63,278 nucleotides of DNA, from NCBI GenBank assembly GCA_016926155.1, contig JAFGPC010000065.1, positions 1 through 63,278 on the forward strand, given 5' to 3'. A program made the position numbers and the translations under genes. The notes under the pieces are model-generated. The model saw only the letters and a list, made by a program, of their open reading frames with translations, did not search any database and was not told the DNA's origin. Shown here piece by piece: positions 1 through 9,199 of the stretch. This DNA is from Sedimentisphaerales bacterium. Lineage in GTDB: Bacteria; Planctomycetota; Phycisphaerae; Sedimentisphaerales; Anaerohalosphaeraceae. Numbering within the stretch: the stretch's first letter is position 1; every line of letters begins with the position of its first letter.

Positions 1-87
1 ACCACGCTGTTTTATTCCATGTCTTACATTAATTCACCTATACCATCGGCTCGAAAGAAATTCCAATCAAATCCGTCAGGAGGAGTG

Positions 88-750
88 TCAGGACAGCAAG
101 GTCAAGATTTCGCCGGGTGTATCGATGATGCAGTCAGCGCCCATGGCGGCCAGTTCATCGCGGCCGCGGTAGCCCCAGGCAGCGCCGACGAAGGGGACGG
201 AGGCATTGCGGGCGGTTTCGAAATCGACATCGCTATCGCCGAGGAAGAGGGCCTGGACTGCGACCAGGCCCATGCGGTCGAGGGTGCGGAGGGCGCCGGC
301 GGGATCGGGCTTGACGGGGGTGGATTCGTCAGTGCCGACAACGAATTCGAAGAGGCCGGGGGCAAAGTAGTGGGCGATGACCTGTTCGGCGTGGAGCTGT
401 TCCTTGTTGGTGACGACGGCGAGGCGGATGTGGCGGGATTGGAGGATTTCTAGCGCCTCGGTCATGCCGTCGTAGATTCGGCTGTGCTCCATGCAGTGAT
501 CCATGTAATAGGGCAGCATGAGTTGGATCAGGTCGTCTAGGAGGTCCCGGCGATCCGGGGGAAGCGCGCGGGCGGCGAAGGTGCGGACGCCGTTGCCGAT
601 CATGCGGCGGCAGACCTCGGGCGGGTGCGGGGGCAGGCCCATGGCGACGAGGGCATGATTCATGGCATTGGTCAGGTCGAGCAGAGTGTCGATGAGCGTA
701 CCGTCGAGGTCAAAGAGGACGGCGGCGATTTGTGATTTTTGATTTTTCAT
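88..750 (-). CDS. HAD-superfamily phosphatase, phosphoglycolate phosphatase-like
   Basis: A 220-residue cytosolic HAD hydrolase. The N-terminal motif FDLDGTL (nucleophile Asp14, general acid Asp16) is followed by a helical cap (about 20-85), the VVTNK motif (about 114), a Lys in the VKPDP motif and the acidic LGDSDVDFETA motif near the C-terminus, all four HAD signatures in order. The size, the C1-type cap and the motif spacing fit Gph/PGP-like enzymes that dephosphorylate 2-phosphoglycolate or pyrophosphate; the exact substrate cannot be read from sequence. The ATG at 750 lies in an AT-rich stretch with only a weak ribosome site. It stands alone; the neighbouring gene on the same strand is 207 nt away. 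Its DNA is more GC-rich than most of the window. Confidence 0.85.
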   Translation of the reverse strand: MKNQKSQIAAVLFDLDGTLIDTLLDLTNAMNHALVAMGLPPHPPEVCRRMIGNGVRTFAARALPPDRRDLLDDLIQLMLPYYMDHCMEHSRIYDGMTEALEILQSRHIRLAVVTNKEQLHAEQVIAHYFAPGLFEFVVGTDESTPVKPDPAGALRTLDRMGLVAVQALFLGDSDVDFETARNASVPFVGAAWGYRGRDELAAMGADCIIDTPGEILTLLS

Positions 751-956
751 GTTCGGTTTTCTATCGGGTATCGTTTTTAGAAAAAGGGAACAGGTACAAC
801 CATCCTAAAGGATGAACGTACCAGTGGCCACTTTTTCTTTTGGAGGGGATATTGTTCGGGGATTGAAAGAATGTGCAAGGGAAAAATTTTGTTATGGAAA
901 ATAAAGCCCTTCGGGAGACTCAGGATATGGAGAGATACTACGAACTCAGATTTGCT

Positions 957-1391
957 TTACTGCCCGACCATCTGTACCTCGGTGTACTCTTCAAACTCAG
1001 CTGGATCGAAGTTGATTAAAACGCCATTGCGAAATTGTAGGTAGAGTTGTTCGCCCGGCAGTCGAAAACCCAGAAACTCGTCGTCTTCCTCGCAACCCTC
1101 GGGATATCCGGATGGATTTATCGCTGCGAATTTCTTTGACACACTGTATATCTTCGCATCCGCCTTTTGGCCCGGTCCCAGCAAATTTTCGACCTGCTCA
1201 ATCGTGTCCCCGTTCTTAACGCCGTTCTTGAGCGTCGAGTACAACCATTTTCCACTGCCCGTATAGCGATATATTACCGCTGAAAACCGTCCCCTTTCGT
1301 AGACATATGCAAACATTACAATGACCGCTATCGCGAGTACCATACCTCCGATCATAAACAGATCTTTTCGATATTTTCCATGTAACTTCAT
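957..1391 (-). CDS. small membrane-anchored hypothetical protein, BamE/SmpA-like
   Basis: About 144 residues. I place the start at the ATG at 1391 because a clear AGGAG ribosome site lies 8 nt upstream; an upstream in-frame start at 1421 lacks one. A short basic N-terminus precedes one transmembrane segment (about residues 11-30, MIGGMVLAIAVIVMFAYVY), leaving a soluble C-terminal domain probably outside the membrane. That domain has the pattern VKNGDTIEQVENLLGPG followed by a strand-rich segment LYLQFRNGVLINF, which resembles the SmpA/BamE-type fold. No catalytic motif is visible. It is not in an evident operon. The BamE resemblance is pattern-based inference; the membrane anchor is directly visible. 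Confidence 0.6.
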   Translation of the reverse strand: MKLHGKYRKDLFMIGGMVLAIAVIVMFAYVYERGRFSAVIYRYTGSGKWLYSTLKNGVKNGDTIEQVENLLGPGQKADAKIYSVSKKFAAINPSGYPEGCEEDDEFLGFRLPGEQLYLQFRNGVLINFDPAEFEEYTEVQMVGQ

Positions 1392-1544
1392 AATTGGCAC
1401 TCCTGCACGCGATGCGGTCAATCATAACACACTCAGGGCCTCGATTTCAAGGTGTCTGGTCATTAACATGGCCGTTACATCTTCTAGAAACGCCCCCCAA
1501 TATGCCGATGTGCCGAGAATCCAGCATTTTAGCACAGTTTCGAA

Positions 1545-1582
1545 GTGACAGGTCTGGATCCCGGATCAAGTCCGGGGTGACA
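1545..1582. repeat. REP-like palindrome flanked by GTGACA
   Basis: The segment contains CCCGGA-tcaag-TCCGGG, a six-base-pair hairpin, bracketed by two direct GTGACA copies (1545-1550 and 1577-1582). Sequences of this form (a ggatcccgg...ccggggtgaca core) are familiar as interspersed palindromes in many bacterial genomes; that comparison is from memory. It sits in the gap between two minus-strand genes. Confidence 0.5.
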
Positions 1583-1586
1583 ATAG

Positions 1587-1620
1587 AAACATGCCCACGC
1601 TGGGGTGGGCATGTTTTTCT
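1587..1620. terminator. strong hairpin terminator
   Basis: A 12-bp perfect stem (AAACATGCCCAC / GTGGGCATGTTT) with a 6-nt loop is followed on the plus strand by a T-rich tract. It lies 53 nt downstream of the minus-strand gene ending at 1673, so it probably ends that transcript, with a weaker T tract in that direction; it could act in both directions. Confidence 0.65.
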
Positions 1621-1672
1621 ACTTCCGATGCAAGTCAGAGTTCGAATAGCACGTTGTAACATGGAAGCTTGA

Positions 1673-2251
1673 CTAATTGCCGTAGAGAATCCTCAGTTGC
1701 TGCTCGGTTGGCATGGCCGCGTAGTATTCACCTCGTGGGCCGACAAAGTTGGGGCCTTTACGGATTAAGATGACGGCTTTCATGGCTCCGTTGAGGGTCT
1801 TGATCCAGACGGTGACCGTGGCTTGTTCGTGGGGCATAGGCCCGAGGCCGTAGAGTGCCCGCAGTTGTGCCTGGGTGGGCATGCCGAGGTAGCGTTCGCC
1901 CTTGGGGCCGATGTACCAGATGCCGTCTTTAATCAGTGTGACCTGGATTCGGGAGCCGTTGTAGTTATCGATCCAGACAGTGACGACGGTTGGGACGGGG
2001 GCGATAATCTTGGGCGGTTGGACAACGAAGACGGGTGGCGGTGCGATGATCGGCCAGTAGAGACGTGGGGGGCTAACGATTCTGTAATTGTATGTTTCTT
2101 GTCGTGGTGCGTGGTGATCAAAGGATCTTCCGATGGGGTGGCCGATGGCTCGACCTCGTCCATGAGCGACCATGGGTTGTGCAGAAAGGTCCGCTGCCAG
2201 GCAGGCGACGATCAGAAGTGCCGGAATCCAGATTGTTGCTCTCGTTTTCAT
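1673..2251 (-). CDS. secreted protein with two tandem homologous domains
   Basis: 192 residues. The start at 2251 has a good AGGAGA site. Residues 1-24 form a signal peptide ending near LSAQP. A Pro/His-rich linker (about 25-85) leads into two copies of a ~48-residue domain: the first from about VVTVWIDNYNGSRIQVTLI to MPTQAQLRALYG, the second from TVTVWIKTLNGAMKAVILI to MPTEQQLRILYG. Each copy has a VTVWI strand, a GP[KR]GE turn and a MPT.QLR.LYG helix, so the gene arose by internal duplication. I do not recognise the family; the glycine turn and W/I strands suggest a small beta domain of an exported or surface protein. No operon partner. Confidence 0.7.
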   Translation of the reverse strand: MKTRATIWIPALLIVACLAADLSAQPMVAHGRGRAIGHPIGRSFDHHAPRQETYNYRIVSPPRLYWPIIAPPPVFVVQPPKIIAPVPTVVTVWIDNYNGSRIQVTLIKDGIWYIGPKGERYLGMPTQAQLRALYGLGPMPHEQATVTVWIKTLNGAMKAVILIRKGPNFVGPRGEYYAAMPTEQQLRILYGN

Positions 2252-2698
2252 CTTTGGTCTCCTTTCTTCATTCAGTTTCCATTTTCTGACCTATTGGTCG
2301 CTTGGACAGTGCGGATTGTTGCTTGAAAGTAACATATTTGTCAGAAAATATTTGCTTTTTTCTTATAAAGACCAATTAAAATGCGTTTTTAGGCGAAAAA
2401 TGTGGATTTGGAGGAATCCGTGGATTTTAAAAATCGATGTGATTTTGAAAGAACGAATTCATCTTAGTGAAAGGGATTATGATATAATGGCATTTCACTT
2501 TCAAAGTGAAGCATACCCATTTACCGCGTTGCCATTATCGGGTAGGAAAGCTTGACTTTTTTTGCATGAATTGGTTATAATATACCGATAATTTTGCAGG
2601 AGTAAGGTGTTTTGCGCTTTTCCGGCAACTTTTGCCCTTCATTTTTTGAACAAATTGCTGGAGGAGTTTGTCTGCATTTATTTCGGAAAGGGAGCTTT
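2252..2698. other. 447-nt noncoding region with palindrome and promoter
   Basis: No credible gene is present. The region is AT-rich and holds a perfect 8-1-8 palindrome, TTCACTTT-c-AAAGTGAA, at 2494-2510, preceded by a TATAAT hexamer at 2483-2488, and a near-consensus promoter at 2552-2581. The palindrome lies 41 bp upstream of the -35 box and could be an operator for the large secreted protein gene downstream. Confidence 0.6.
2552..2581 (+). promoter_or_regulatory. sigma70-type promoter for the C25-like gene
   Basis: TTGACT at 2552-2557 and TATAAT at 2576-2581 are separated by 18 bp. The expected transcript start near 2588 leaves a ~110-nt 5' leader before the ATG at 2699. Confidence 0.7.
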
Positions 2699-5600
2699 AT
2701 GAAATGGTATCGGTTCAGGGTGGTTTTTTTATGCGCAGTTTTATCCCTGTTATCTTGTGTTCTCCGGGGGGGGCCTGATCTGATTATTACGGATGTATGG
2801 CCGGATAACGGTGTGATTCGATATCAGATTCAGAACATCGGTGACGTTTATTCCCCTTCGGGACACGATACGGTCCTGACAATCGACGGTCTTTACGCCA
2901 TGACGGACTGGAATCTGCCTACACTGAAACCGGGGGAACGAGCCGACCGTTATTTTGATAAATACACATGGCACTGCGGACAGAGTGTGGATGATATCGT
3001 TGTTACCGCGGATGCGGACCATGACGTCAAAGAAGACGACGAAAACAACAACGTACGCACGGAACGGTGGAATTGCGACCAAGAGCCGCCGGTGATCCTT
3101 TCCGGTCCGACGGTTTCGGATATTACAACCAACACGGTTAAGATCACCTGGCAGACCGATGAACTCGCCCGCGGGGTAGTGCGATACGGTCGTTTCGCGG
3201 GTGTGTATGAAGATACGGTTACCGAAACCAAGGTGGAAAAGGACCATGAAATTCATCTTTCCGGATTGTCTGCCGGGACGACATATCATTTTATTACGAT
3301 TTCCGTCGATACGGGAAGCAATCAAACGACAACGGATTCGATGTGGTTTACGACGGACGTCAAATCGGACGGCCAGCCCCCCAGCGTATCGAAAGCCAAG
3401 GCGGCCAGTTCGGAAGCGCCTTTCCGTTTTATAGCCGATGCCATCGATTCTTCGGGAGTGGACTATCTCAGGTTCTATATGGACGGTCGATTAATTGAGA
3501 CGGATTATTCGGCACCGTTTGAATGCCGTCTGTATCCGAACGAACTGGGGTTAAGCCCGGAAGAGTTTTTCGACACGCATGAGATTACAGCCGAGGCAAC
3601 TGATTCGGGCGGTCTTTCGATCTCGCAAGCCACTCAGGTTGCCTTTCTAAGTCCCTGCTGGCCGGCCGTGTTTGAATGTGAATTCCCTTATAACGGATAT
3701 AAGATTCTGATTCCGGGATCTACGGCGCCGGCCGATCAGTTTCCCTTGTGGATTCGTGTCAATGCGAGCGCCTCGCCCTGGCGTGAAGTCGTACGTTTCG
3801 GAGAACTGATCGAAATTGGTGAACCGCTGGATAAAATTGAATTGTACGTCAACGATGTTCTTTTTCACACCGAATATGATACGACGGAACTGCGTCATCC
3901 GATCGATATTGTTGGCTGGCCTCTCGGGGAATATCGTGTGAAAGTAACCGGATATACAAGCGACTGCATTCCGGTCTCTGCAATCCGGACCGTGTATATT
4001 GCCAATCCAACCCCGGAGCTGCGTCTTTGTTCCCGGACTATCACCCGGGACGGCACCCGTTTTACGGTCGAATTGGAATTTTACAATGCCGGCTCGGCCG
4101 ATGCCGAACTGCGGCGTGTTATCGATAATGTGACCGGTTTTCAGGTGGTTCCTTCCGCAGATGGAAGCTACGGCAGAATCTATGATATCAACTCACGGAA
4201 AACGACCGTGCGATGGGACTGGCCGGACGGTGAAATAATCCAACCACAACATGAGCTGACGATTTCCTATGAAATGATTCCGGTTCTCTATCAGGGATTC
4301 GATTCGTATTGTGCAGGAGAGGACGCCGTGCGGTTTGACTGGGGAGATACGTCCGGACACGGTAATGAAACCCGTACAGATATGCCACATTCGGGTCGGA
4401 CGTTTCGCGATGAAGTGTATGCGGCTTTTCGTGAATCGGACTATTTGATGATTACCAGTCCGGCCAATCTTCGCAAACATGATAATGCGGGACGGGTGCG
4501 GTCGCTACTTCGCAAGATGACGGAACTGGCCAAAGCCCGCAACGCCGTGTTCGGTTTCTTTGAATCCAACGTCCTCATGAGCACGCCCTTCGACAAAAAC
4601 GACATGATTGCCGCAGGAAGCATTTTCGGCTCTCCCGACAGCGGTGAAATCTATCTTGCCGACGAAGAGAACGATCGTATTCATTGCTATGACGCCACGG
4701 AAGAGAGAAAGCTGAACGATGGCGACGACTGCCTGATCGAGCATGAGGGACTTGATGTTAATGACCGGCTTCTCGTTGCTAATTTTATTGGAAGCGGAGG
4801 CGGTGTTTCCCACCGTCCGCATGAGATTCTTGTCATGAGCGGAAGTCCTTCAGCGCCCGGAGAAGAATCGATCCTGTACAAATATAAACCGGATCTAAAC
4901 AGGTTTGATCATTGGCATATTGATACGGACTTTGAAGCGGGCGATCCGGTTGCGGCCGGGAACGTCTACTATAACGCCACATTTACGGAAGATGAGCTGA
5001 TGATCGCCAAGCCGGACGGAAGGATTCTAATTTATTCGGATTCATTGAGCGAGATGGAGGAGTTTTCCAGTGTGTATGTGCCCGGCGATCTTCTGGCGGC
5101 GGGCGACGTCATCGATGATTTTTATGCGGAAATCATTGTCGGAGATGTTTCCAGCAACCGGTTGTACATCTATGACCATGAAGGAAATGTCCTTCGATTT
5201 TACACGCTTCCCCATAGCCGAGACCTGGCCACAAACGATCAACTCGTGATTGGGGATGTATCCTATGACGACCGATGCGAGATTCTTGTCGTCGATGATT
5301 CGGAGGAACGTGTTTATCGTTATCGCTATTATGAAGACATGGGCGCCTTCATGACGGGAGGTGATTTTGCCATGGCCAATCACCCGGACGACAAGGTGCT
5401 GCTGGGCAATCCGATGGGGCTGGCCAAAAACCAGTTCATCTATGCCTGCGGGGAACGCCGGGACGGACGGATGCGCGGAGATCTTGAGATCGGTCCGTTC
5501 TCCGAATCGTCGGTTTCGCCCGGTGACCGTCACACGCTGGACAGTCTGCTGGAATGCGACGGGGCATGGGCCACGAAGCTTTGCCCCGGCTGGTGCGACG

Positions 5601-7717
5601 GCGGGTATCTTCTGATCGTCGGAGAAACACGGATCATCCCGGCCTTTTCCGCCAAATATGGAGACGTCGGCAAGGGAGACAAGATCATCGAGTACACAGA
5701 TAATTTTTACGCCAACACAGCCGGGCATGAGAAAAAACCGGAGTTGTGTATCGGCCGTATTATTGGAAATGATGTGGATGCCATGTTAAAACCTCTCGAA
5801 ACCACATTACGCATCTTAAACGGTACACGCGACTTCAATCAGTCTCATGCCTTGATCGTCAGCGGGCAACCCCGGGGAGCCAGCGGCGAGGCAACCACTA
5901 TTAATTTTAATAAGGAGCGCAACCACATCGAACGACGGATCGATGATAACTGGAGCCATACAACGGAACTGGATGAGCCAAGTGAATCGAACTGGATTTC
6001 CAACATGGTAGGCAAGGATGTGATTCACCTGGCGGCCCATGGCTGGGAGAACGGCATGGACGTGCTGCGTGACACCACAGTGCGAGATTCCTGGGATCCC
6101 GGTGCAGGTGCACCACTGGTGTATGCCAATTCGTGTCTGACCGGACGTTATCCTCCGACCAAATGCCTGGGAGAACGATTCCTTTATAAAGGGGCCAGCG
6201 CCTATATCGGGGCGACCGAAGTAAGTTACAGCCCTTATAACCGATGCCTGGCGGAGGGCTTCTGGGATCGATTTGATATAGGCTATACGGCGGGAGAGGC
6301 TTTGAAGAACGCCAAGCGAAATCGGATGGGGGACAAAAGTTATGGCAAGTATAATTCGGCTATTTACCATTTATACGGAGACCCGAAGCTGGAGCCGGTT
6401 ATAGCAGCTCCCAGTGAAAAGCAGACTGCCGTACCACCGCCCGCCGAGGATTTACAGGGTCCATTGAGTTCGGTTCATGTCACGGTTCCAATGTACGAAG
6501 TGGTTTACACCCAAGATGATCCCCTGCCGGATGTATCCATTCCCGGCGGAACGATGCTGATGGTTCCCGACAAACCGCTTGTACCTGGTTTCGATGTCTA
6601 TATTCGTTTCCCCGCCGGATATCGTGTACAGAATGTGGAACTTGTTGAAAAAGGCGGTTTGCTGGAGGATACATTGAGTTTGCCGGTTGTTACGCCGGCG
6701 GAAACCGGTACGACAAGTCCTCCTCCTGCGTCTCCCGCAACAGAGGGCTGGTGGCCAGAGGAGGAATTCGGATGGTCGAGTATTGAGGAACCCGGGGATG
6801 AAACGACGCTGGTCATTCATGTGTATCCTTTCCACACGAATCCCAGTACAACCCATGTACGATTCTATCAGAGCTTCGACTTCGACATCGACTACATTCA
6901 AACCGACGTGGCCATTCGTAATCTCCAGACGACGCAGACCATGTATCGATTGGGTGAAACAGTGCGATGGGACCTCCTGCTTCAAAACAGCGGTAAAAAA
7001 CCTGTCGACCTTCTGGTTGAAACGGCGATCCATACCCCGGACGATGAAGTTCTGACCGGCCTTCCGATTCGCCGGCTGCATGATGTCGAAGGCCTGGCAA
7101 CTCTCGAACAGAGCTGGGACAGCACAGGATACGATCCGAACAGCCTGACTCTTGAAGTGCTTATACGGAATATGTCAGGCGCCATACTGGATCAAGAAGC
7201 CACTGTTTTTTCCCTTGGTCAAACGGATATTAGAATGGGCGGAATCAATGTAAGCCCAAGATGTTTTTCCGTACAGGAAAGCGTCACCATCAAAAGCAAA
7301 TTTCAGAACATGGGAGATCAGCCGGTTTCGGGAACACTTATGGTCGAAGTACTGGACATGGAAGAGGCTGTACTGGAAAGTTTCGAAGAGGAATTTGAGG
7401 ATCTGGAGCCGGATGACACACTCATTCCTGCATTTAAATGGGACGCTACGCAGCCGCGCGGTGCATGCCGGATTAAGGCATATGTTCTATACGACGGAAA
7501 AATGTCCGAGATTGCCTCCTGGCCCAGTCCCTCTCTCCGGGCGGACGGGGATTTGAATGACGACGGTCGGATTGGCCTTGAAGATTTTGCCGTTGTCGCC
7601 GAGTGCTGGCTTACGGATGACACCACCGCGGATATCGCACCAGACGGCGGAGACTGCCGTGTCGACTGGCAGGATCTTTCCGTTTTATTAGATGACTGGA
7701 CATCTGTTCTGGAATAG
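2699..7717 (+). CDS. giant secreted gingipain-like (C25) protein with CARDB, FN3 and dockerin-like tail
   Basis: 1672 residues from the ATG at 2699, chosen because a GGGAG site and a signal sequence (MKWYRFRVVFLCAVLSLLSC) begin there; a TTG 87 nt upstream gives an implausible extension. LLSC could be a lipobox, so it may be a lipoprotein. Domains in order: CARDB-like (about 24-125), fibronectin III (about 130-220), Ig-like (about 225-320), a long middle with FG-GAP-like beta repeats (about 640-900), a C25 peptidase-like region (about 960-1230) with the pattern LIVGETRIIP, a His in HLAAHG (His1114), a Cys in YANSCLTG (Cys1146) and the YGDP end motif, a second CARDB-like region, and two EF-hand/dockerin-like motifs (DLNDDGRIGLEDF, about 1617-1672). 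The His-Cys spacing of 32 is close to gingipains. Probably a cell-surface or secreted cysteine peptidase or peptidase-derived sorting protein; activity is inferred. Confidence 0.8.
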   Translation: MKWYRFRVVFLCAVLSLLSCVLRGGPDLIITDVWPDNGVIRYQIQNIGDVYSPSGHDTVLTIDGLYAMTDWNLPTLKPGERADRYFDKYTWHCGQSVDDIVVTADADHDVKEDDENNNVRTERWNCDQEPPVILSGPTVSDITTNTVKITWQTDELARGVVRYGRFAGVYEDTVTETKVEKDHEIHLSGLSAGTTYHFITISVDTGSNQTTTDSMWFTTDVKSDGQPPSVSKAKAASSEAPFRFIADAIDSSGVDYLRFYMDGRLIETDYSAPFECRLYPNELGLSPEEFFDTHEITAEATDSGGLSISQATQVAFLSPCWPAVFECEFPYNGYKILIPGSTAPADQFPLWIRVNASASPWREVVRFGELIEIGEPLDKIELYVNDVLFHTEYDTTELRHPIDIVGWPLGEYRVKVTGYTSDCIPVSAIRTVYIANPTPELRLCSRTITRDGTRFTVELEFYNAGSADAELRRVIDNVTGFQVVPSADGSYGRIYDINSRKTTVRWDWPDGEIIQPQHELTISYEMIPVLYQGFDSYCAGEDAVRFDWGDTSGHGNETRTDMPHSGRTFRDEVYAAFRESDYLMITSPANLRKHDNAGRVRSLLRKMTELAKARNAVFGFFESNVLMSTPFDKNDMIAAGSIFGSPDSGEIYLADEENDRIHCYDATEERKLNDGDDCLIEHEGLDVNDRLLVANFIGSGGGVSHRPHEILVMSGSPSAPGEESILYKYKPDLNRFDHWHIDTDFEAGDPVAAGNVYYNATFTEDELMIAKPDGRILIYSDSLSEMEEFSSVYVPGDLLAAGDVIDDFYAEIIVGDVSSNRLYIYDHEGNVLRFYTLPHSRDLATNDQLVIGDVSYDDRCEILVVDDSEERVYRYRYYEDMGAFMTGGDFAMANHPDDKVLLGNPMGLAKNQFIYACGERRDGRMRGDLEIGPFSESSVSPGDRHTLDSLLECDGAWATKLCPGWCDGGYLLIVGETRIIPAFSAKYGDVGKGDKIIEYTDNFYANTAGHEKKPELCIGRIIGNDVDAMLKPLETTLRILNGTRDFNQSHALIVSGQPRGASGEATTINFNKERNHIERRIDDNWSHTTELDEPSESNWISNMVGKDVIHLAAHGWENGMDVLRDTTVRDSWDPGAGAPLVYANSCLTGRYPPTKCLGERFLYKGASAYIGATEVSYSPYNRCLAEGFWDRFDIGYTAGEALKNAKRNRMGDKSYGKYNSAIYHLYGDPKLEPVIAAPSEKQTAVPPPAEDLQGPLSSVHVTVPMYEVVYTQDDPLPDVSIPGGTMLMVPDKPLVPGFDVYIRFPAGYRVQNVELVEKGGLLEDTLSLPVVTPAETGTTSPPPASPATEGWWPEEEFGWSSIEEPGDETTLVIHVYPFHTNPSTTHVRFYQSFDFDIDYIQTDVAIRNLQTTQTMYRLGETVRWDLLLQNSGKKPVDLLVETAIHTPDDEVLTGLPIRRLHDVEGLATLEQSWDSTGYDPNSLTLEVLIRNMSGAILDQEATVFSLGQTDIRMGGINVSPRCFSVQESVTIKSKFQNMGDQPVSGTLMVEVLDMEEAVLESFEEEFEDLEPDDTLIPAFKWDATQPRGACRIKAYVLYDGKMSEIASWPSPSLRADGDLNDDGRIGLEDFAVVAECWLTDDTTADIAPDGGDCRVDWQDLSVLLDDWTSVLE

Positions 7718-7762
7718 AATATTTCCGGATAGGTCAGAAAATACTACGGTCTGGAGGACTCT

Positions 7763-9199
7763 ATGATGAATCAATGGACTCGTCGAAGCTTTTTGAAGAG
7801 TACAGCGTTTGGAATATCGGCTGTATTACTTCCGTTTTCCAATGTGCTCGGGGCCAACGATAACATCCGCCTTGCCGTCATCGGGCTTCATAATCAAGGC
7901 AGCAATCATGTCAATTGGTTTGGCAGAATTCCAGGAGTGAAAATTGCAGCGCTTTGCGATCCGGATCAAGCTGTCCTAGCTCGTGAGGCAAAGAAATTCG
8001 CCGAACGGAATGAAACAGTGGCAACCCATACCGATCTGCGGCGGATTCTGGATGATACGAGCATTGACGCGGTTGTGATCGCCGCTCCGAACCACTGGCA
8101 CGCACTGGCGACGATCTGGGCCTGTCAGGCGGGTAAGGACGTGTACGTCGAAAAACCTGTCTGTCATAATATCACGGAAGGTCGACGAATGGTCGAGGCC
8201 GCCCGGAAATACAACCGGATCGTACAATCCGGGATGCAGCGGCGCAGCGATTCTGGCTTGCAGGAAGCCATTCACTATCTGCAAGCCGGCCATCTGGGCA
8301 AGATTATCCTGGCCCGGGGATTGTGCTATGTGCGACGAGACAGCATCGGAAAGATCGTAGGGCCCCAACCGATTCCGGATTCATTAGATTATAATCTCTG
8401 GACGGGACCGGCGCCGCTGGCACCCCTGCTGCGTACACGGCTTCATTATGACTGGCATTGGGTGTGGCCTACAGGCAATGGCGACCTGGGAAACAATGGG
8501 ATCCACTTCATGGATGTGTGTCGCTGGGTGATCGGGCAACAGCGTCTGGCGGATCGTGTGTATTGTGTGGGCGGACGATTTGGTTATGTCGATGATGGAG
8601 AAACACCCAACACACAGGTTGTGATGCTGGAGTATGACGATGCTCCACCGATTGTTTATGAAGTACGGGGATTACCTCGGGCCAAGGGCGATTCGGCCAT
8701 GGATCATTATCGTGATATTCGCATCGATGTGGTGATTCATTGCGAGGGGGGATATCTGGCGGGTGGCTGGATCTATGACAAGGACGGCAAAAAGGTCAAA
8801 GCATTTCCTCGCGACGGCGGCGGCGGACATCATGCCAATTTTATCCAGGCAATTCGAAGTCGCAAGAGCAGCGATTTGAACGCCGACGTGCTGGAGGGGC
8901 ATTTGTCCAGCAGTCTTTGCCACATGGGCAATATTTCCTACCGGCTTGGCAGGCAGGCATCCGTCGATGAGGTCCGTGCTTCCTATTCCGACAATTCGAT
9001 TCTACAGGACTGTGTCGAACGAATGGAATCGCACCTGGCAGCCAACCAGGTGGATTTAAAAATTACACCACGCATTTTGGGTCCCCTTTTAGCGTGTAAT
9101 TCTCAAACGGAACGATTCTCAGGGCCTTTGAGCAAACGGGCCAACGCTCTGCTTTCGAGGGAGTATCGAAAACCCTTTATGGTTCCGGAGCAGGTTTAA
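7763..9199 (+). CDS. Tat-exported Gfo/Idh/MocA family oxidoreductase
   Basis: 478 residues. A twin-arginine signal (TRRSFLKSTAFG, Arg7-Arg8) directs export of a folded, cofactor-loaded enzyme. The Rossmann domain starts with LAVIGLHNQGSNHV (about 37-50), has the conserved EKP motif (VEKPVCHN, about 128) with its catalytic-site Lys, and is followed by the alpha/beta C-terminal domain. Such planctomycete proteins are NAD(P)-dependent sugar or inositol oxidoreductases; the substrate is unknown. A GGAGG site 5 nt before the ATG supports the start. Its stop overlaps the stop of the convergent cation transporter gene (shared TTAA at 9196-9199), leaving no room for a separate terminator. Confidence 0.88.
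   Translation: MMNQWTRRSFLKSTAFGISAVLLPFSNVLGANDNIRLAVIGLHNQGSNHVNWFGRIPGVKIAALCDPDQAVLAREAKKFAERNETVATHTDLRRILDDTSIDAVVIAAPNHWHALATIWACQAGKDVYVEKPVCHNITEGRRMVEAARKYNRIVQSGMQRRSDSGLQEAIHYLQAGHLGKIILARGLCYVRRDSIGKIVGPQPIPDSLDYNLWTGPAPLAPLLRTRLHYDWHWVWPTGNGDLGNNGIHFMDVCRWVIGQQRLADRVYCVGGRFGYVDDGETPNTQVVMLEYDDAPPIVYEVRGLPRAKGDSAMDHYRDIRIDVVIHCEGGYLAGGWIYDKDGKKVKAFPRDGGGGHHANFIQAIRSRKSSDLNADVLEGHLSSSLCHMGNISYRLGRQASVDEVRASYSDNSILQDCVERMESHLAANQVDLKITPRILGPLLACNSQTERFSGPLSKRANALLSREYRKPFMVPEQV

Noticed and set aside
1-87. Partial gene at the left edge
   Set aside because: Nothing coding or structural is recognisable in this short stretch.
88-453. Long open frames opposite the HAD phosphatase gene
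   Set aside because: They are GC-rich shadows on the other strand without ribosome sites or domains.
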